DNA from: Cephalopachus bancanus
Lineage: Eukaryota; Chordata; Mammalia; Primates; Tarsiidae
Direction: 5' to 3'
Length of the DNA: 64,000 nt
Assembly: GCA_027257055.1 (NCBI GenBank)
Contig: JAPVLO010000083.1
Coordinates: forward strand, 1,302,001-1,366,000
Made by a program: the position numbers and the translations under genes. The number at the start of each line of letters is the position of its first letter. Position 1 is the stretch's first letter. Of the stretch, positions 35,516 to 47,763 are shown in pieces. The notes below the pieces were generated by a model. The model saw only the letters and a program-made list of their open reading frames with translations. It searched no databases and was not told where the DNA came from.

Positions 35516-35947
35516 ACAGGCAAGGAAACAATTTGAATGTATCTAAAGTAATATACCAGCAACTTTAGTTTACTCATAGATATTTGCCTTCTTGAGAATC
35601 TAACGTGTTGACTCCTAACAAAGCAGAAATGCATCTGGTGGTATGACAGTTTAGTATATATTTCCTTTTAAATGTTTTAATACAATTGTAAACCAGGGAT
35701 ATATATTATCCTATTCTGATAAAGGAACTTAGAATCTGTAAAGTTTATATTAATGCACAGTTGTGAGGATGTGCATCTACCAAGGGCTATTTATCTCCAC
35801 CTCAAAATGTAAGGCCTTTTTGTCTTTCTAGTAAAAATGTAGTTTAATCTAATTACATGCCATTATGCATTTTCTATTTAGCTAAAATTAACACTAATAT
35901 CAGACACTTGGCCTGAATTCCATCTACTCATTCTGACATAGAGTTTC
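35516..35947. other. Gap: no feature recognised
   Basis: AT-rich DNA between the L2 fossil and the 3' end of the following L1. Confidence 0.5.
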
Positions 35948-36179
35948 TTCTTTTTTTTTCTAATCAATATTTTTTATTATGATATTGTGGGGTACAGTTA
36001 AGGGTTAGGTATACAAATATGCTTTGTTCAGGCACCCTTGTTGATAAGAGGTGTCTCCTCTTTCCCAGACAGATATATATTTACTACCGTTAATCCCATC
36101 TCCCTTCCCTTCCCCCCCATAGTTTCCCACCACTGTCAGTCATTTTCTTATAGTATTACATTGGATGTTCAAGGTCCAC

Positions 36180-39100
36180 TATATGAGTGAGAACATGTGA
36201 TACTCAGATCTTTGTTTCTATGAGAGGTCACTCAGTATTATAGACTCTAGTTCCATCCAGGTTGCTGCAGAATTCATGATTTTGTTCTTTTTTATGGCTG
36301 CATAGTATTCCATCGTGTATATATACCACATTTTAAAAATCCAGTCCTCTTTTGAAGGACAGCATGGTTGCTTCCAGGTTCTTGCTATTGTGAACAATGC
36401 TGCAATAAACATACGTGTGCAGGTATCTTTTTATAGAGTGATTTAAGTTCTTCAGGGTATATTCCCAGTAGGGGGATTGTGGGATCATATGGGAGGTCAA
36501 CATTTAGAACTTTTAGGAATCGTCATACTGTTTTCCACAGAGGTTGTACTAGTTTGCACTCCTACCAACAGTGTAGAAGTATTCCCTTTTTGCCACACCC
36601 TCTCCAGCAACTGTTACTTTTTGTTATTGATAATTGCCATTCTGACTGGAGTTAGGTGGTATCTCAGTGTGGTTTTGATTTACATCTCCCTGATGATTAA
36701 TGAGGTTGAACATTTCTTCATGTGTCTGTTGCCTACTTGGATGTCTTCCTTTGAGAAGTGTCTGTTCATATCTTTTGCCCATTTTATAATGGGGTTGTTT
36801 GTTTTTTTCTTTTCAGCACGTTTGAGTTCCTTGTAGATCCAAGATGTTAAGCCTTTGTCAGACCTGGAGTTGGCAAATACTTTTTCCCAGTCTGTAGGCT
36901 GTCTCCCTGCTCTCTTGATGGTTTCTTTGGCTTTGCAGAAGCTTGTCAGTTTAATGAGGTCCCACTTGTCTATCTTATCTCTTATGGCCTGTGGGTTGTG
37001 GGTTTTGGGTTTTGTTCAGGAACTGGATGCAGTTCCAATTTCCATGAGGGTATTTCCTTCATTTTCTAAGGTTCTTATGGTTTGAAGTTTTACATTTAGG
37101 TTTCTGATCCATTTGGAGTTAATTTTTGTGTATGGGGATAGATAGGGGTCCTGTTTCAATCTTCTGCATGTGGTCAGCCAGTTTTTCCAGCACCATTTAC
37201 TGAATAGGTTCTCCTCTCCCCAGTGGTAGGTGGTGGAGGCTTTGTCAAAGATGAGTTGGTTGAGAAATTGAGGTTTTGCTTCTGGAATCTCAATTTTATT
37301 CCATTGATCTATATGCCTGTTCCTGTACCAATACCAAGCTGTTTTGATGATTGTAGCTTTATAGTAAAGTTTGAAGTCTGGTAATGTGATACCACCTGCT
37401 TTGTTTTTTTTTTTTTTGCTGAGGATTGTTCTGGCTATTCTTGGTCGTTTGTGTTTCCATATGAATTCCTGTGTTGTTTTTTCTAGGTCTGAGAAGAATG
37501 TTGCTGGTAATTTGATAGGCATTGCATTAAATCTGTAGATTGCCTTAGGTAAGATGGACATCTTCACAATGTTGATTCTTCCAGTCCATGAGTATGGGAT
37601 ATTTTTCTACTTGTTTATGTCATCTTTGATTTCTTTGAGCAGTGTTTTGTAGTTTTCATTGTAAAGGTCTTTCACGTCTCTGGTTAGGAAGATGCCAAGG
37701 TATTTCATTTTTTGGTGGCTATTGTGAATGGAATTGTGTTTTTTATTTGGGTTTCTGTTTGTTTATTATTGGTGTAAAAGATGCGATTGTCTTTTGCACA
37801 TTTATTTTATATCCTGAGACTTTGCCAAAGGCCTTTATCAGTGTAAGGAGGTTTTTGATAGATTCTCTTGGGTTTTTAAGGTACACGATCACGTCATCTG
37901 CAAAGAGAGATAGCTTGACTTCCTCTTTTCCTATTTGAATACCCCTGATTTACCTTTTCTTCTCTGATTGCTCTAGCCAGGACTTCCAATACTATATTGA
38001 ACAGGAGGGGTGAGAGTGGGCATCCTTGTCTTGTTCCAGTTTTCAGGGGAGATGGTTCCAGTTTTTGTCCATTTAGGAGTATGCTGGCTGTGGGTTTCTC
38101 ATAGATGGCTTTTACTATTTTGAGGTATGTTCCCCATATTTCTAGCTGTTCAAGAGTTTTTATCAAGAAGGGGTGCTGGATTTTATCAATAGCTTTTTCT
38201 GCGTCTAATGATATAATCATGTGATTTTTGTTTTGACATCTGTTGATGTATTCAGTTACATTTATGGTTTTACGAATGTTGAACCAGCCTTGCATCCCAG
38301 GGATGAAGCCTACTTGGTCATGATGGATGATTTTTGAGATGTGTTATTGAATCCGGTTCGCTAGGATCTTGTTGAGAATTTTAGCATCTATGTTCATCAA
38401 AGATATTGGCCTGTAGTTCTCTTTCTTTGTTGGGTCTTTACCTGGCTTGGGTATCAATGTGATGTTAGCTTCGTAAAATGATTTTGGGAGAATTCCATCT
38501 TTTGCAATCACCTGGAATAACTTCAGTAGGATTGGTATAAGCTCCTTAAATGTCTTGTAGAATTCTGCTGGAAAGCCATCTGGTCCAGGGCTTCTTTTTG
38601 TAGGTAGTTTTCTTATTACGTAGTCAATTCCTTGATTGTTATTGGTCTATTTAGGGTCTCAATTTCTTCTTGTTTCAACCTAGGCAGGTTGTGTGATGAC
38701 AGAAAGTCCTCCATTTCTGAAAGGTTTTCAAGTTTGTTTCCATACAAGTGTACATAGTAGTCTCTAATGATCTTTTGTATTTCTTCAAGATCAGATGTGA
38801 CTTCATCTTTTGTGTTTCTGATTGTGTTTATTTGGGCTTTTCCTCTCTTTTTCTTGGTCAGTCTAGCTAGGGGACCATCGATCTTGTTTATCCTTTTGAA
38901 GAACCAGCTTTTTGTTTAATTGATTTTTTTGTATTATCTTTTTGTCTTCTATGTCCTGGATTTGTCTTCTATGTCTTCTATGTCCTGCTTTTATTTTGGT
39001 GATCTGGATTCTTCTGCTGAAATTAGGGTTTTTGTGGTTTTGCTTTTCCAGCTTTTTTAGGTGGCTTGTTAGGCTGTTAATTTGTGATCCTTCCATTTTC

Positions 39101-40011
39101 TTCATGTGTGTTTGTAGGGATATAAATTCCCGTCTTACTACAGCTTTCATGATATTCCAGAGATTTTGGTAAGATGTTTCTTCATTTTCATTTGTATCCA
39201 GGTATCTTTTAACTTCTGTTTTGATTTCATCATTGACCCAGGAGTTGTTTAGCATCATGCTGTTTAGTGTCCATGTCTTTGTGGGTTTTAGGGGGAACTT
39301 GTCAGTGTTAATGATTATTTTTATTCCACTGTGGTCCGAGTAGGTGCATGGTAAAATTTCAGTCCTTTTGAATTTGATTATGCTTGATTTATGGCCAAGT
39401 ATGTGGTCGATCTTAGAGTACGTTCCATGCGGTGATGAGTAGAATGTGTATTCTGTGGTCTTTGGATGAAGGATTCTTTAGGTATCAATTAAGTCCATTT
39501 GATCAAGAGTCATATTGAGGTTCCGGATCTCATTGCTGAGTTTTTGTCCTGACAATCTGTCTAGGGTTGTGAATGGGGTATTGAAGTTCCCAGCTATGAT
39601 GATATTGGAGTTGATATCTTTTTTTAGTTTACCTAGGAGCTGCTTTATGAAAGTTGGTGCTCCTATGTTCGGTGCATATATGTTTAGGATGGATATTTCT
39701 TGTTGATGGATTGAACCTTTTATCATTATGTAGTGGCCTTCTGCATCTTTTAAAATTTTTGATTACTTAAAGGTATTTTGTCTGAGATTAAGATTGTGAC
39801 TCCTCCTTTCTTTTGTGTTCCATTCGCCTGAAAATTTGTTTGCCATCCTCTTACTTTGAGTCTGTGAGTATCCTTTCTATTGAGGTGAGTCTCTTGAAGG
39901 CAATAGATTGTTGCCTGGTGATATTTTATCTATTTTGCCATTCTATGTCTTTTCAGTTAGTCTGTTCACATTCAAACTAATTATTGAAAAGTGAGAGTTG
40001 ATCCCTATCAT
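36180..40011 (-). pseudogene. L1 ORF2, young but interrupted
   Basis: Start ATG at 40011-40009 opens 'MIGINSHFSIISLNVN', the endonuclease N-terminus. The segment 39726-39478 carries the endonuclease motif 'NIYAPNIGAP'. 39258-38863 is the linker, 38295-37894 the RT palm with '[14 protein letters not shown]', and the RT active site FADD is intact at 37904-37893 in a shifted frame. A 183-codon open segment, 37567-37016, covers the post-RT region. The C-terminal segment 36412-36218 ends at a premature stop. Several frameshifts and stops make the gene inactive as it stands. Confidence 0.92.
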
Positions 40012-40089
40012 AATGTTCTTACAGAGTTGTTGTTCTTCCTGTTTGTGTGTTGTCTTTCTTTTGGTTTTAGAGTTGGATCATGTGTGTTT

Positions 40090-41340
40090 TTAATCTTTTG
40101 CCTGTACTCTTGTGAAGAACGTTGTTGTTCTTTTTTCCTTTTCTTCTGTGTTCAATACTTTTTTTTTTTTTTTTTTGGAGTTGGAGTCTCTCTCTGTCAC
40201 CCAGACTGGAGTACAGTGGCCGCTCCCAGTCACCACAGCCTCGACCTGCTGGGCTCCGGTGATCCTTCCACCTCAGCCTTCCAAGTAACCGGAATTACAG
40301 GCATGCGCTACCACGCCCGGCTTATTTTTTGATTTATTGTAGAGATGAGGTCTCGCCTGCCCAAGCGGGTCTCAAACCCGCGGGCTCAGGCAATCCACTC
40401 ACCTCAGCCTCCCAAAGGCACGGGATTACAGACTGAGCCACTGAGCCCAGCTTCAATACTTTCTTAAGTGTTTCTTGTAGAGGTGGTCTTGTGGCAGTGT
40501 AGGTTCTTAGGGATTGGATATCTGGGAAAGATTTCAATACTCCCTCATGAAGCTTAGCTTGGCTGGGTAGGTTATTCTCGGTTGAAATTGTTTATCTTTT
40601 AGAACTTTGAAGATAGGGCTCCAAGCTCTCCTAGCCTGGGGTGTTTCTGTAGATAAATCTGCTGCTATTCTAATTGGTCTTCCCTGGTATGTAGTCTGAC
40701 CTTTTTCTCTTGTAGCCTTTAGGATGTTTTCTTTTATACCTACATTGTTTAGGCAAGTTATTGTATGTCTGGGAGTTGGTCTTCTCATTTGTTGTCTTGC
40801 AGGGGTTCTCTGAATCTCTTGTGTTTGAATTTTTTCATCCTTGATGAGATGAGGGAAGTTTTCTTGAATGATTTCATGAAATGCTTGTTCCAGTGTGGCT
40901 TCTGTTTCTCTCTGCCTCAGGAAGCCCAATTACTCTTAGGTTTGGTCTCTTGAAGTGATCATTCATCTCTTGAAGGTTTTGTTCTGTCTTTTTGAGCTTC
41001 TTTTCTATGGTTTTGACAGTTTGGGTTAGTTCTGTGTTTTGGTCTTCGAGCTCTGAGATTCTTTCTTCTGCTTGGCTAATTTTCCTTTCCATGCTTATTA
41101 GTTTGTTATTTATTTCCATCACAGTATTCTTTACTACTGTTATTTCTGACATCAGCTCCTTCCCATTTTCCTCTTGTCTCTCCTCAATTTTTAAAATTCT
41201 CTCTATTAATGTCTTGATGTCTGGGTTTGTTGTATGTGACCAGTCATTCTGGGAGCTCTTCATTGTTTGTGTTCCAGAATCTGTTTTCTCAGTGTCTGAT
41301 TTCCCAGGGGTCTGTGTGAGACCTATATTCTTCTTTGGTT
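40090..41340 (-). pseudogene. L1 ORF1 split by an Alu
   Basis: The segment 41263-40874 (129 codons) carries the coiled coil ('RISELEDQNTELTQTVKTIE' heptads) and 'FKRPNLRVIGLPEAERNRSH', the start of the RRM-like domain. 40929-40534 continues with 'IQEIQRTPARQQ' and 'STETPQARRAWSPIFKVLKD'. The C-terminal segment (40537 on) runs into the Alu at 40451. The natural stop seems to be the TAA at 40092-40090 beyond it. The two main segments overlap in different frames, so there is a frameshift near 40900. The upstream start is uncertain, about 41340. Confidence 0.88.
40151..40462 (-). mobile_element. Young Alu inside L1 ORF1
   Basis: Full-length dimer, body 40162-40451, with T-run at left. Perfect 11-bp target duplication ttcaatacttt at 40151-40161 and 40452-40462, both within ORF1 C-terminal coding sequence. 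The Alu therefore postdates the L1. Confidence 0.96.
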
Positions 41341-42289
41341 TTTCTTCATTTTTGCGGTGTTTCCCCCTCCCTACTTTTTCCTTCCCTCCACGTCACCGTC
41401 TTCTTTAATTCTGTTATTCAGGGGTAGAGGGATTGGTCTTACTTCTGTTTGTTCAATCTCCCATTCTTTATGTATGCCCTCTTACTTTGTTCAATTCTGG
41501 AGTTGCACTGTAGGTTGGGGGTGGTCTTTTTTGCAGTTTTGAGATTTACTTAAGGGGGGAGCTGTGATTCAAAATCTATCTGCAGGTCCTGGTATTCGCT
41601 GAGAGGTGTATGGATAATCTGAAACCCACTTCCCACTGCCTTGGAATCTGTACATGCAGTGGGGCTGTAGGTTTACTTCCTGAAATAAAATGTGGTTAGC
41701 AGAGGGAAGAGAATGGAGCAGACAGTGGGGGGAAGAGGGGGTGGAGAGAGAGAGAGGAGTAAGGGGGGGAAACAGATGAGTGTATCAACAAATGGAGAGA
41801 GAGAGAGACCTAAACTGAAACAGATAAAAACAATAGACCACAGCTACAGACTAACCAGCTCCCATACAAAATAAAATAAAATAAAATAAAACAATCAATG
41901 ATGCTAACATACAAGCTAACCAACCACCCTATTGGTATGCTGTTCCTCTATACAAAGATATGGTTTACAGAGAGAAGAAAAGAGAAGAAAAGGAAGAGGA
42001 AAAAAAGGAACAAAACAATAGGAATAGAATCAAGTCATTAAACTAACAGAAGCAATCGAGCACACTCTGAGACTTTTCGTTTAAGTCCAATGTCCTTTCA
42101 GCTCTGATTTCCAGTTTTCTTTTCAAGCTGGTAAATTAGTTCGCAGTTAGGGTCAGTTGCCCATAGCTTGCTGTGAAGGACAGTTCAGATTACCCTCCGT
42201 TCATCACTCAAATCTGGCGTGTGTCTGTTTTTCAAGCTTGTTTCTCCCGTTTCAGTGTTGTTACCTTGAATCGCCAGCATGTGGTGCTA

Positions 42290-42706
42290 TCTCAGCTGCT
42301 CGCCCCAGAGTGGGTGGGCCCGGACTGGAGCTGCCAATGGAAGCCTGCCTCAGGGCACATGGGAGGAGACCCACGGCTGGCAGGACGTCAAGATGGCAGC
42401 GATCCCAGCAGATCTTGTCTGCAGGGGCTTCAAGGACTGAAGTTGTGGATTGCCTCTGGCCGGGTGGTGCGATGTGCTATGGCCACCACGGAGGCTGCGG
42501 TGGCGCTGGCGGCTGCTGTGTCAGTGGCTGCAGTGGCTGTCCAGACTACTGCGATGCCCCAGTGGTGGTGAGGGCCGAGTTCTGTGTGAAGAGCAGGCTG
42601 CTGACGTTGGGGTCACAGCCCACAGCCCCAGGGGAGAGAGCCAGAGACCTTCTGCATTCTCCTTTGCAGAGGGTTTCATAGACCAGGCTGCCCTGTCACC
42701 ATCTTG
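42290..42706 (-). promoter_or_regulatory. CpG-bearing L1 5'UTR promoter region
   Basis: In L1 orientation the first ~400 bp of the 5'UTR are GC-rich with many CpGs, as in the internal promoter of human L1. The YY1-type site CAAGATGG lies at 42706-42699 in sense. A second copy, caagatggcagcg, lies near 42388 on the opposite strand. Promoter activity is inferred from family knowledge. Confidence 0.5.
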
Positions 42707-42718
42707 CCAGAAGTCTGA

Positions 42719-43228
42719 GTTTTTTTTTTATTTCTTAGAAATAACAACAACAAAAAAATAAATAAGATAACATGCAGAGCACCACTTAGTTTGAACATTG
42801 GCCTACTAGGTACTAGTCATAAGTTTGGACTTCTTTCTGCAACCCAGGGCCTGCAAGATAATACTGTTAAGATGCTCCACATTACATTTGGAGTCCTATG
42901 GAATTCTGATCTGAGAGTTCTGAGATCATTCAATCTTGCTCTAAGTTGAGAAATGCAGTTATTCACATGTGAAGGAAAGATTGTGGAAACTATTTTCTTT
43001 AGGGTAAATTCAAATTCTCAATTTAAAAAATAGCTTCAGAAAGCGAATTCAAGGAAAAGAGAAGCAAACCACAATAATAATCTACTGTGTAAAGATATGC
43101 TCTTAATCTTCTATTAAAACATCTTATCTGACTAGCTAATCTTCAGGATAGTGGTTTTCCTAATTTCTGAGTGTGAATCTTCTAAATTCATTGCTTATCT
43201 TCCTATTAAAATTTGTTTCTGCTTAAAT
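42719..43228. other. Gap: no feature recognised
   Basis: Single-copy-looking DNA between two L1s. Nothing assignable. Confidence 0.5.
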
Positions 43229-43871
43229 ATGTGCTCCAAACTCTTATATATTGTTGGTGGGAGTGTAAATTAGTACAACCTCTATGGAAACAGATATGCA
43301 GATTTTTCAAAGAACTAAAGGAAGATCTACCATTTGATCCAGCAATCCCACTACTAGGTATCTACCCAAGGAACAGAGGTCATTATATAAAAAAAGGCAT
43401 CTGCACTCGCATCTCATTGCAGCACAATTCACAATTGCAAAGATGTGGAATCAACCTAAATGCCCATCAGCCGATCAGTAGATAATGATAATGTCATGTG
43501 TATACACTATGGAATGCTACTCAACCATAAAAAAGAATAAAACAATGTCTTTTGTAGCAACTTGGATGGAATTCAAGGACATCATCCTAAGTGAACTTAC
43601 ACAGAAACAGAAAACCAAACACTACATATTCTCACTTATAAGTGGGAGTTAAACTAAGGATATGCAAAGACAGAGAGAATGGGATAATGGACACTGAAGA
43701 ATCAGAAGGGTGAGGAGAGAATTTGTGGAGAGACAAAAAATCACCTATCCAGTAGAGTGTACATGGGTTGGGTGGTGTGTACACTAAAGCCTGGACTTCT
43801 TCACTGCTATACAATGCAACTATGTAAAAACTGATTTACCCCAAAGCTATTAAAGAGTAAATAAATAAAGT
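43229..43871 (+). mobile_element. 5'-truncated L1 tail
   Basis: ORF2 C-terminal zinc-knuckle region and 3'UTR: 43213-43485 encodes '[20 protein letters not shown]' and '[20 protein letters not shown]', followed by 'cttggatggaattcaaggac' and the tail 'ctattaaagagtaaataaat'. The 3'UTR 'gggttgggtggtgtgtacac' is unlike the young L1s here, so it is an older subfamily. Confidence 0.88.
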
Positions 43872-44907
43872 CCTTGGTTTTTCTGGGTAGCAATTATGAT
43901 TTAGCAAAGCAATGCATAGAAGGGGGGTACTAAAAAAAGAATCTCAAATAAATTCAGTTGGGGACTTATTTTGCATTTTCGTAACAGTTTATAGATTAAA
44001 AAAAAGAATTACTGTGTAAAAGTAAGCATGGATATTTATTCTTGGCAGTCTTTATTAATGCTTGTGGTCTTTTGAATGACTGCCATGAGTAATCAAGAAT
44101 TAGCTGTTTATAAGAATGAAGACCTAAATGTAAGAAGGATTAACATTGAGAGCATGGGATGATAAGATAGGAAAAGTCAAAATTAGAAATAGAAATTCTT
44201 AAATCCCATAAAAATTTATGAAAGATAGTCTGCAAGTCAGCAGAAATCAACTATTTTAAATTATGATGATGATGACATGATGATGATATGTAAAGGTAAT
44301 GATAATAAAAACCACGTCTATACTCTAGCACACACAGTTGGAAATGAGAATAAAATAAAGTGGAAGAATTCGAAAAGGTGACTAGTCTGAGTCAACTTCT
44401 TTCCTCTTTTATTAACATACTTCCCCAACTCCAGTCAAAAAACTCTAGCATTGAAATGGGAAATGGTTATCTAGGGCAAGTCTCACTTCCAACTTCCCCA
44501 AGGCCAGTTGCAAATGGCTTACCTCAGAGAAATGAAGAGCACCTTCATGGCAGCAATTTTGCTGGGGGGTTGCATTTCACAAGCACACACACAAAATTAT
44601 GAAAATGAGCATGTGTGGAGGTTTAATAGCTAATTTTCCAAGTTGATTATCTTGGCCAGTTCATTGGGATGCTCCTGCTTCTTTGCTAATTTAATTTGTT
44701 TCATCCTTTTTATTGTCTCCTTTAAATAGCAATTAGGGAAGATAGCACTCCATTTTGCCTCCTGCTTGCCCTTTTGCTAAATCATGATTTCACCCCGTGC
44801 CAGATAGTTATGGATGTATGAAGAGATGGCACTGGGTGAAAGGCAGAGTGGGTGAATATACTTGACTCAAGCCTGAGTAATCCAGGAAAAAGTTGCCAAT
44901 GCTCAAA

Positions 44908-44947
<40 letters not shown>

Positions 44948-46599
44948 GTACAGTGAATATCTAGAACAGCTCCTTTATTCACATATTCGGAAATGTAAAA
45001 CATGCCTATTTGAAAGTTCAGATTCACTTATAGAATGCCAGACAGTGTTCTACAGCTATTTAAAAACTAGCTATTAACCTAATAAGATAGCAGAACCTTT
45101 CTATTTTGTACATTTTAAAACTGCTGTATACATTTGTATATTTAACAAGCAGTCATTAAATGCTATAGTTTTTAGTATGTTGTCATCAAGAGGCATTTAT
45201 CCAGTGCTTGTTTTTACATAGCCCCATCTTAGGTGAGTGAAAAGGGGCCTTCTAAATGTGTAACACTCCACTGATAAATTTTGCAGTCTGTCCTTAAAAC
45301 GATGTATATTCTGATGAGGATAGGGCAAGAGGTCTCAGCTCAGTTTGTATTGATTTTATACCTTTTTTATAGACAAAAGAGGCAGGTAGAATATTTTCTG
45401 TTCTCAAGAAGCTTTACTTGGGGGATAAAAATGGAACATGAAATAGAATGTGATAAAAAAATTGCATTGCTGTACTGAGGACTTTTAAGTTCAGGATGGT
45501 CCGTGAATGAGCTTAGTTTAGAAGACCCATTCAGGTGGTGAAAGCTTGGTTAAAGAGAGTAGTTGCCTTGAAGTTTTGCAAAGACCACAAAAAAGTCACC
45601 CATAACAGTTGCCCCCTTTCTCCACTTTTTCCTTAGTCTTCAGACTCATATGGACCAAAGTAACAAAGAGAAAATGTGCAAATGACAGCTTCATTGGGAG
45701 TGTTACATCATTAAGGAGAAAGCACATATTTGTAGACCCTCAAAATAGTTTGCTGTCAAGTACCTCTTTTTAAATAATGATGGAACTCGACAAACTTTTA
45801 GTATTATGCATTTCCTTGGTTTATTTTTCATTCTCTTGAATTTATAAAAATAGAATTTCCCCCTACAAATTGTAATGATGATGAGAAATAGTAGGAAAGA
45901 TCTCTCTTTCTCTCCTTGGGAAAGAGAATGAAACTCAGAAATACACTTGAAAATCTGTCCTCAACTCAGCAGTTTCTGCCTCAGTGTTACAGTTGTCCAG
46001 AGAGGACAGACTGTCTTTTTAGCCAAGAGGGACTGACACAAGATTCTCTAGTTATTCCTGTAACTAGATTGCATTAGTCTTAAAATAACTGTTTGTATAC
46101 TGGGTGAAGGACTCAGTTACATTTGAATAAATGAATGAATAAGTGAAAAATCTGAAAGACCATTGGAGGCTTAAAAAATGGCAATGTCTTCTTTCCTGGC
46201 TCTGTGGTATGTTAGCATTGGGTAATTGAGCAAACTTCACTTTAGTAGGGAGTGGAGGTAGCACCCACAGTGGAAATCTTGGAATGCAGATAGAATGTTC
46301 TGGGAGAAGATTGAAAGTTCAGGGTAGTTTGTTTACTTTGGAGTTGGAATTCTAGAAGGTATTGTGGAAGGATTATCTTGGAGAGCAGCTATGGGAAGAT
46401 GATTAGCCCAGGAAGAGACAGAATCAAATTGGAGTAAGTGCATAGGAGAGGATGGATGATGACAGGGGCTTATACTTTGGCAACTTAGGAAGACCTGGAT
46501 GAATTGCAGGTGGGATGAAGTAGACTCAAGCTTCCATTGTGGAATTATTTCCATTCTCTATCATTAGGGGTATATGCGATCTTATCTTCCCTCTGTCCC
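43872..46599. other. Gap: 2.7 kb mostly single-copy DNA with (GT)n
   Basis: No gene or named repeat is recognised except the GT microsatellite at 44911-44946 and a small GAT cluster near 44263-44290. The scattered ORFs of 60-80 codons lack motifs. Confidence 0.5.
44911..44946. repeat. (GT)18 microsatellite
   Basis: An uninterrupted GT run of 36 bp. The His-Thr ORF on the other strand is an artefact. Confidence 0.97.
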
Positions 46600-46691
46600 A
46601 TAGTCTCTCTAAAAGGCATGTCCTCCATGGAGCCTAGTACACAGTAGATAGATGTTCAACACAAATTTACTGATAGCAATGATTCATTAAG
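46600..46691 (+). mobile_element. Possible LINE-2 3' end remnant
   Basis: 'gagcctagtacacagtagat' followed by 'atgttcaacacaaatttact' resembles the terminal phrase of L2 in plus orientation. Confidence 0.4.
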
Positions 46692-46791
46692 AAGCAAATG
46701 GCCGGGCATCCCTCTCAGGTCCCCTCCCACTCTGGGAGCTTTCCTGTCCTCTCAACAAATCCTGCTGTTAAAAAAAAAAGCACATAGGCAG
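46692..46791 (+). mobile_element. 75-bp poly(A) retroposon, possibly LTR R-region derived
   Basis: Insert 46703-46777 reads 'cgggcatccctctcaggtcc' ... 'ctctcaacaaatcctgctgt' and then a run of A. Near-copies aagcaaatggc (46692-46702) and aagcacataggc (46778-46789) flank it, as for an L1-mobilised RNA. The CAACAAATCCTGCTG end resembles a mutated retroviral AATAAA polyadenylation region, suggesting a short LTR-initiated transcript. I do not know a named family of this kind. Confidence 0.5.
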
Positions 46792-47763
46792 CACTCTCAC
46801 CCCTCTTGTTCAACACTGTGTTAGATGTCCTAGCTAGAACAATTAGACAAGAGAAGGAAATCAGGGGTATCCAAATAGGAAAGAGGAAGTTAAGTTATCC
46901 TTCTTTGCTGGCAATATGATCCTATACCTTGAAAATCCATGAGAATCTGTCAAAAACCCAGTTATACTGATAAAAGACTTTGGCAAAGTCTCGGGGTACA
47001 AAATAAATGTGCAAAAGACAGTTGCATTCTTATACGCCAACAACAGGCAAGTGGCAAACCAAATAAAAATCATAATCCCATTCACAATAACCACCAAAAA
47101 AATGAAATACTTCAACATATTCCTAACCAGAGAAGCGAAAGACTTTTACATTGAGAACTAGAAAACACTGCTCAAAGAAATCCAAGAAGACACATGGAAA
47201 AATATTCCATGCTCAAGGATAGGATGAATCAACATTGGTAGCATGTCCGTCCTACCAAAGGCAATCTACAGATTCAACGCAGTACCCATGAACTTACCAA
47301 CATCATTCTTCTCAGGCCTGAAAATGACAATACAGAAATTCATATGGAAACATAAACGATCACAATTAGCCAAAACCATCCTTAGCAAAAGAAATAAAGC
47401 AGGAGGAATCACACTTCCAGACTTTAACTTTACTATAAGGTTACAATAATCAAAACAGCCTGGTATTGATACAAGAACAGGCATATGAACCATGGAACTG
47501 GACAAAGATTCTGGAGGCAAAGCCTCAATTTCTCTACCAACTAATCTTTGATAAAGGTTCCAACCACCACCACTGGGGAGGGGAGCCTATTCAGTAAATA
47601 ATGCTGGGAAAACTGGCAGATCACATGCAGAAGATTGAAACAGGACCCTACTTATCACCATACACAAAAATTAACTCTAAATGGATCAAAGATCAAATGT
47701 AAAACCTCAAACTATAAGAATCTAAGAAAATACAGGAAACACTCTTATGGAAAATACAGGAAA
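46792..47763 (+). pseudogene. L1 ORF2 fragment upstream of another L1's 5'UTR
   Basis: Starts at the [18 protein letters not shown] region of RT and runs to the start of the C-terminal domain. The RT motif reads FAGN at 46904-46915 instead of FADD. 47243-47449 encodes '[18 protein letters not shown]' and '[13 protein letters not shown]'. It ends abruptly at 47763, just where the next 5'UTR block begins; a small duplication aaaatacaggaaac (47727-47740, 47750-47763) sits at the joint. Confidence 0.88.

Larger units (their letters stand above)
35948..42718 (-). mobile_element. Younger near-full-length LINE-1 with its own 5'UTR
   Basis: Order on the minus strand: 5'UTR (42718 to about 41400), ORF1, ORF2, 3'UTR with A-tail (seen as T-run at 35948-35980). 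Length is about 6.5 kb without the Alu at 40162-40451. The 5' end starts 'acttctggcaagatggtgac', with a YY1-like CAAGATGG within about 20 nt of the start, as in other primate L1s. The 5'UTR retains many CpGs. ORF fragments are longer and better conserved than in the other L1s here. A clear target duplication was not resolved. Confidence 0.93.

Noticed and set aside
42157..42681. 174-codon plus-strand ORF with Cys/Gly-rich segment
   Set aside because: It is antisense to the GC-rich 5'UTR of an L1. GC richness lowers stop frequency, and no conserved domain is visible.
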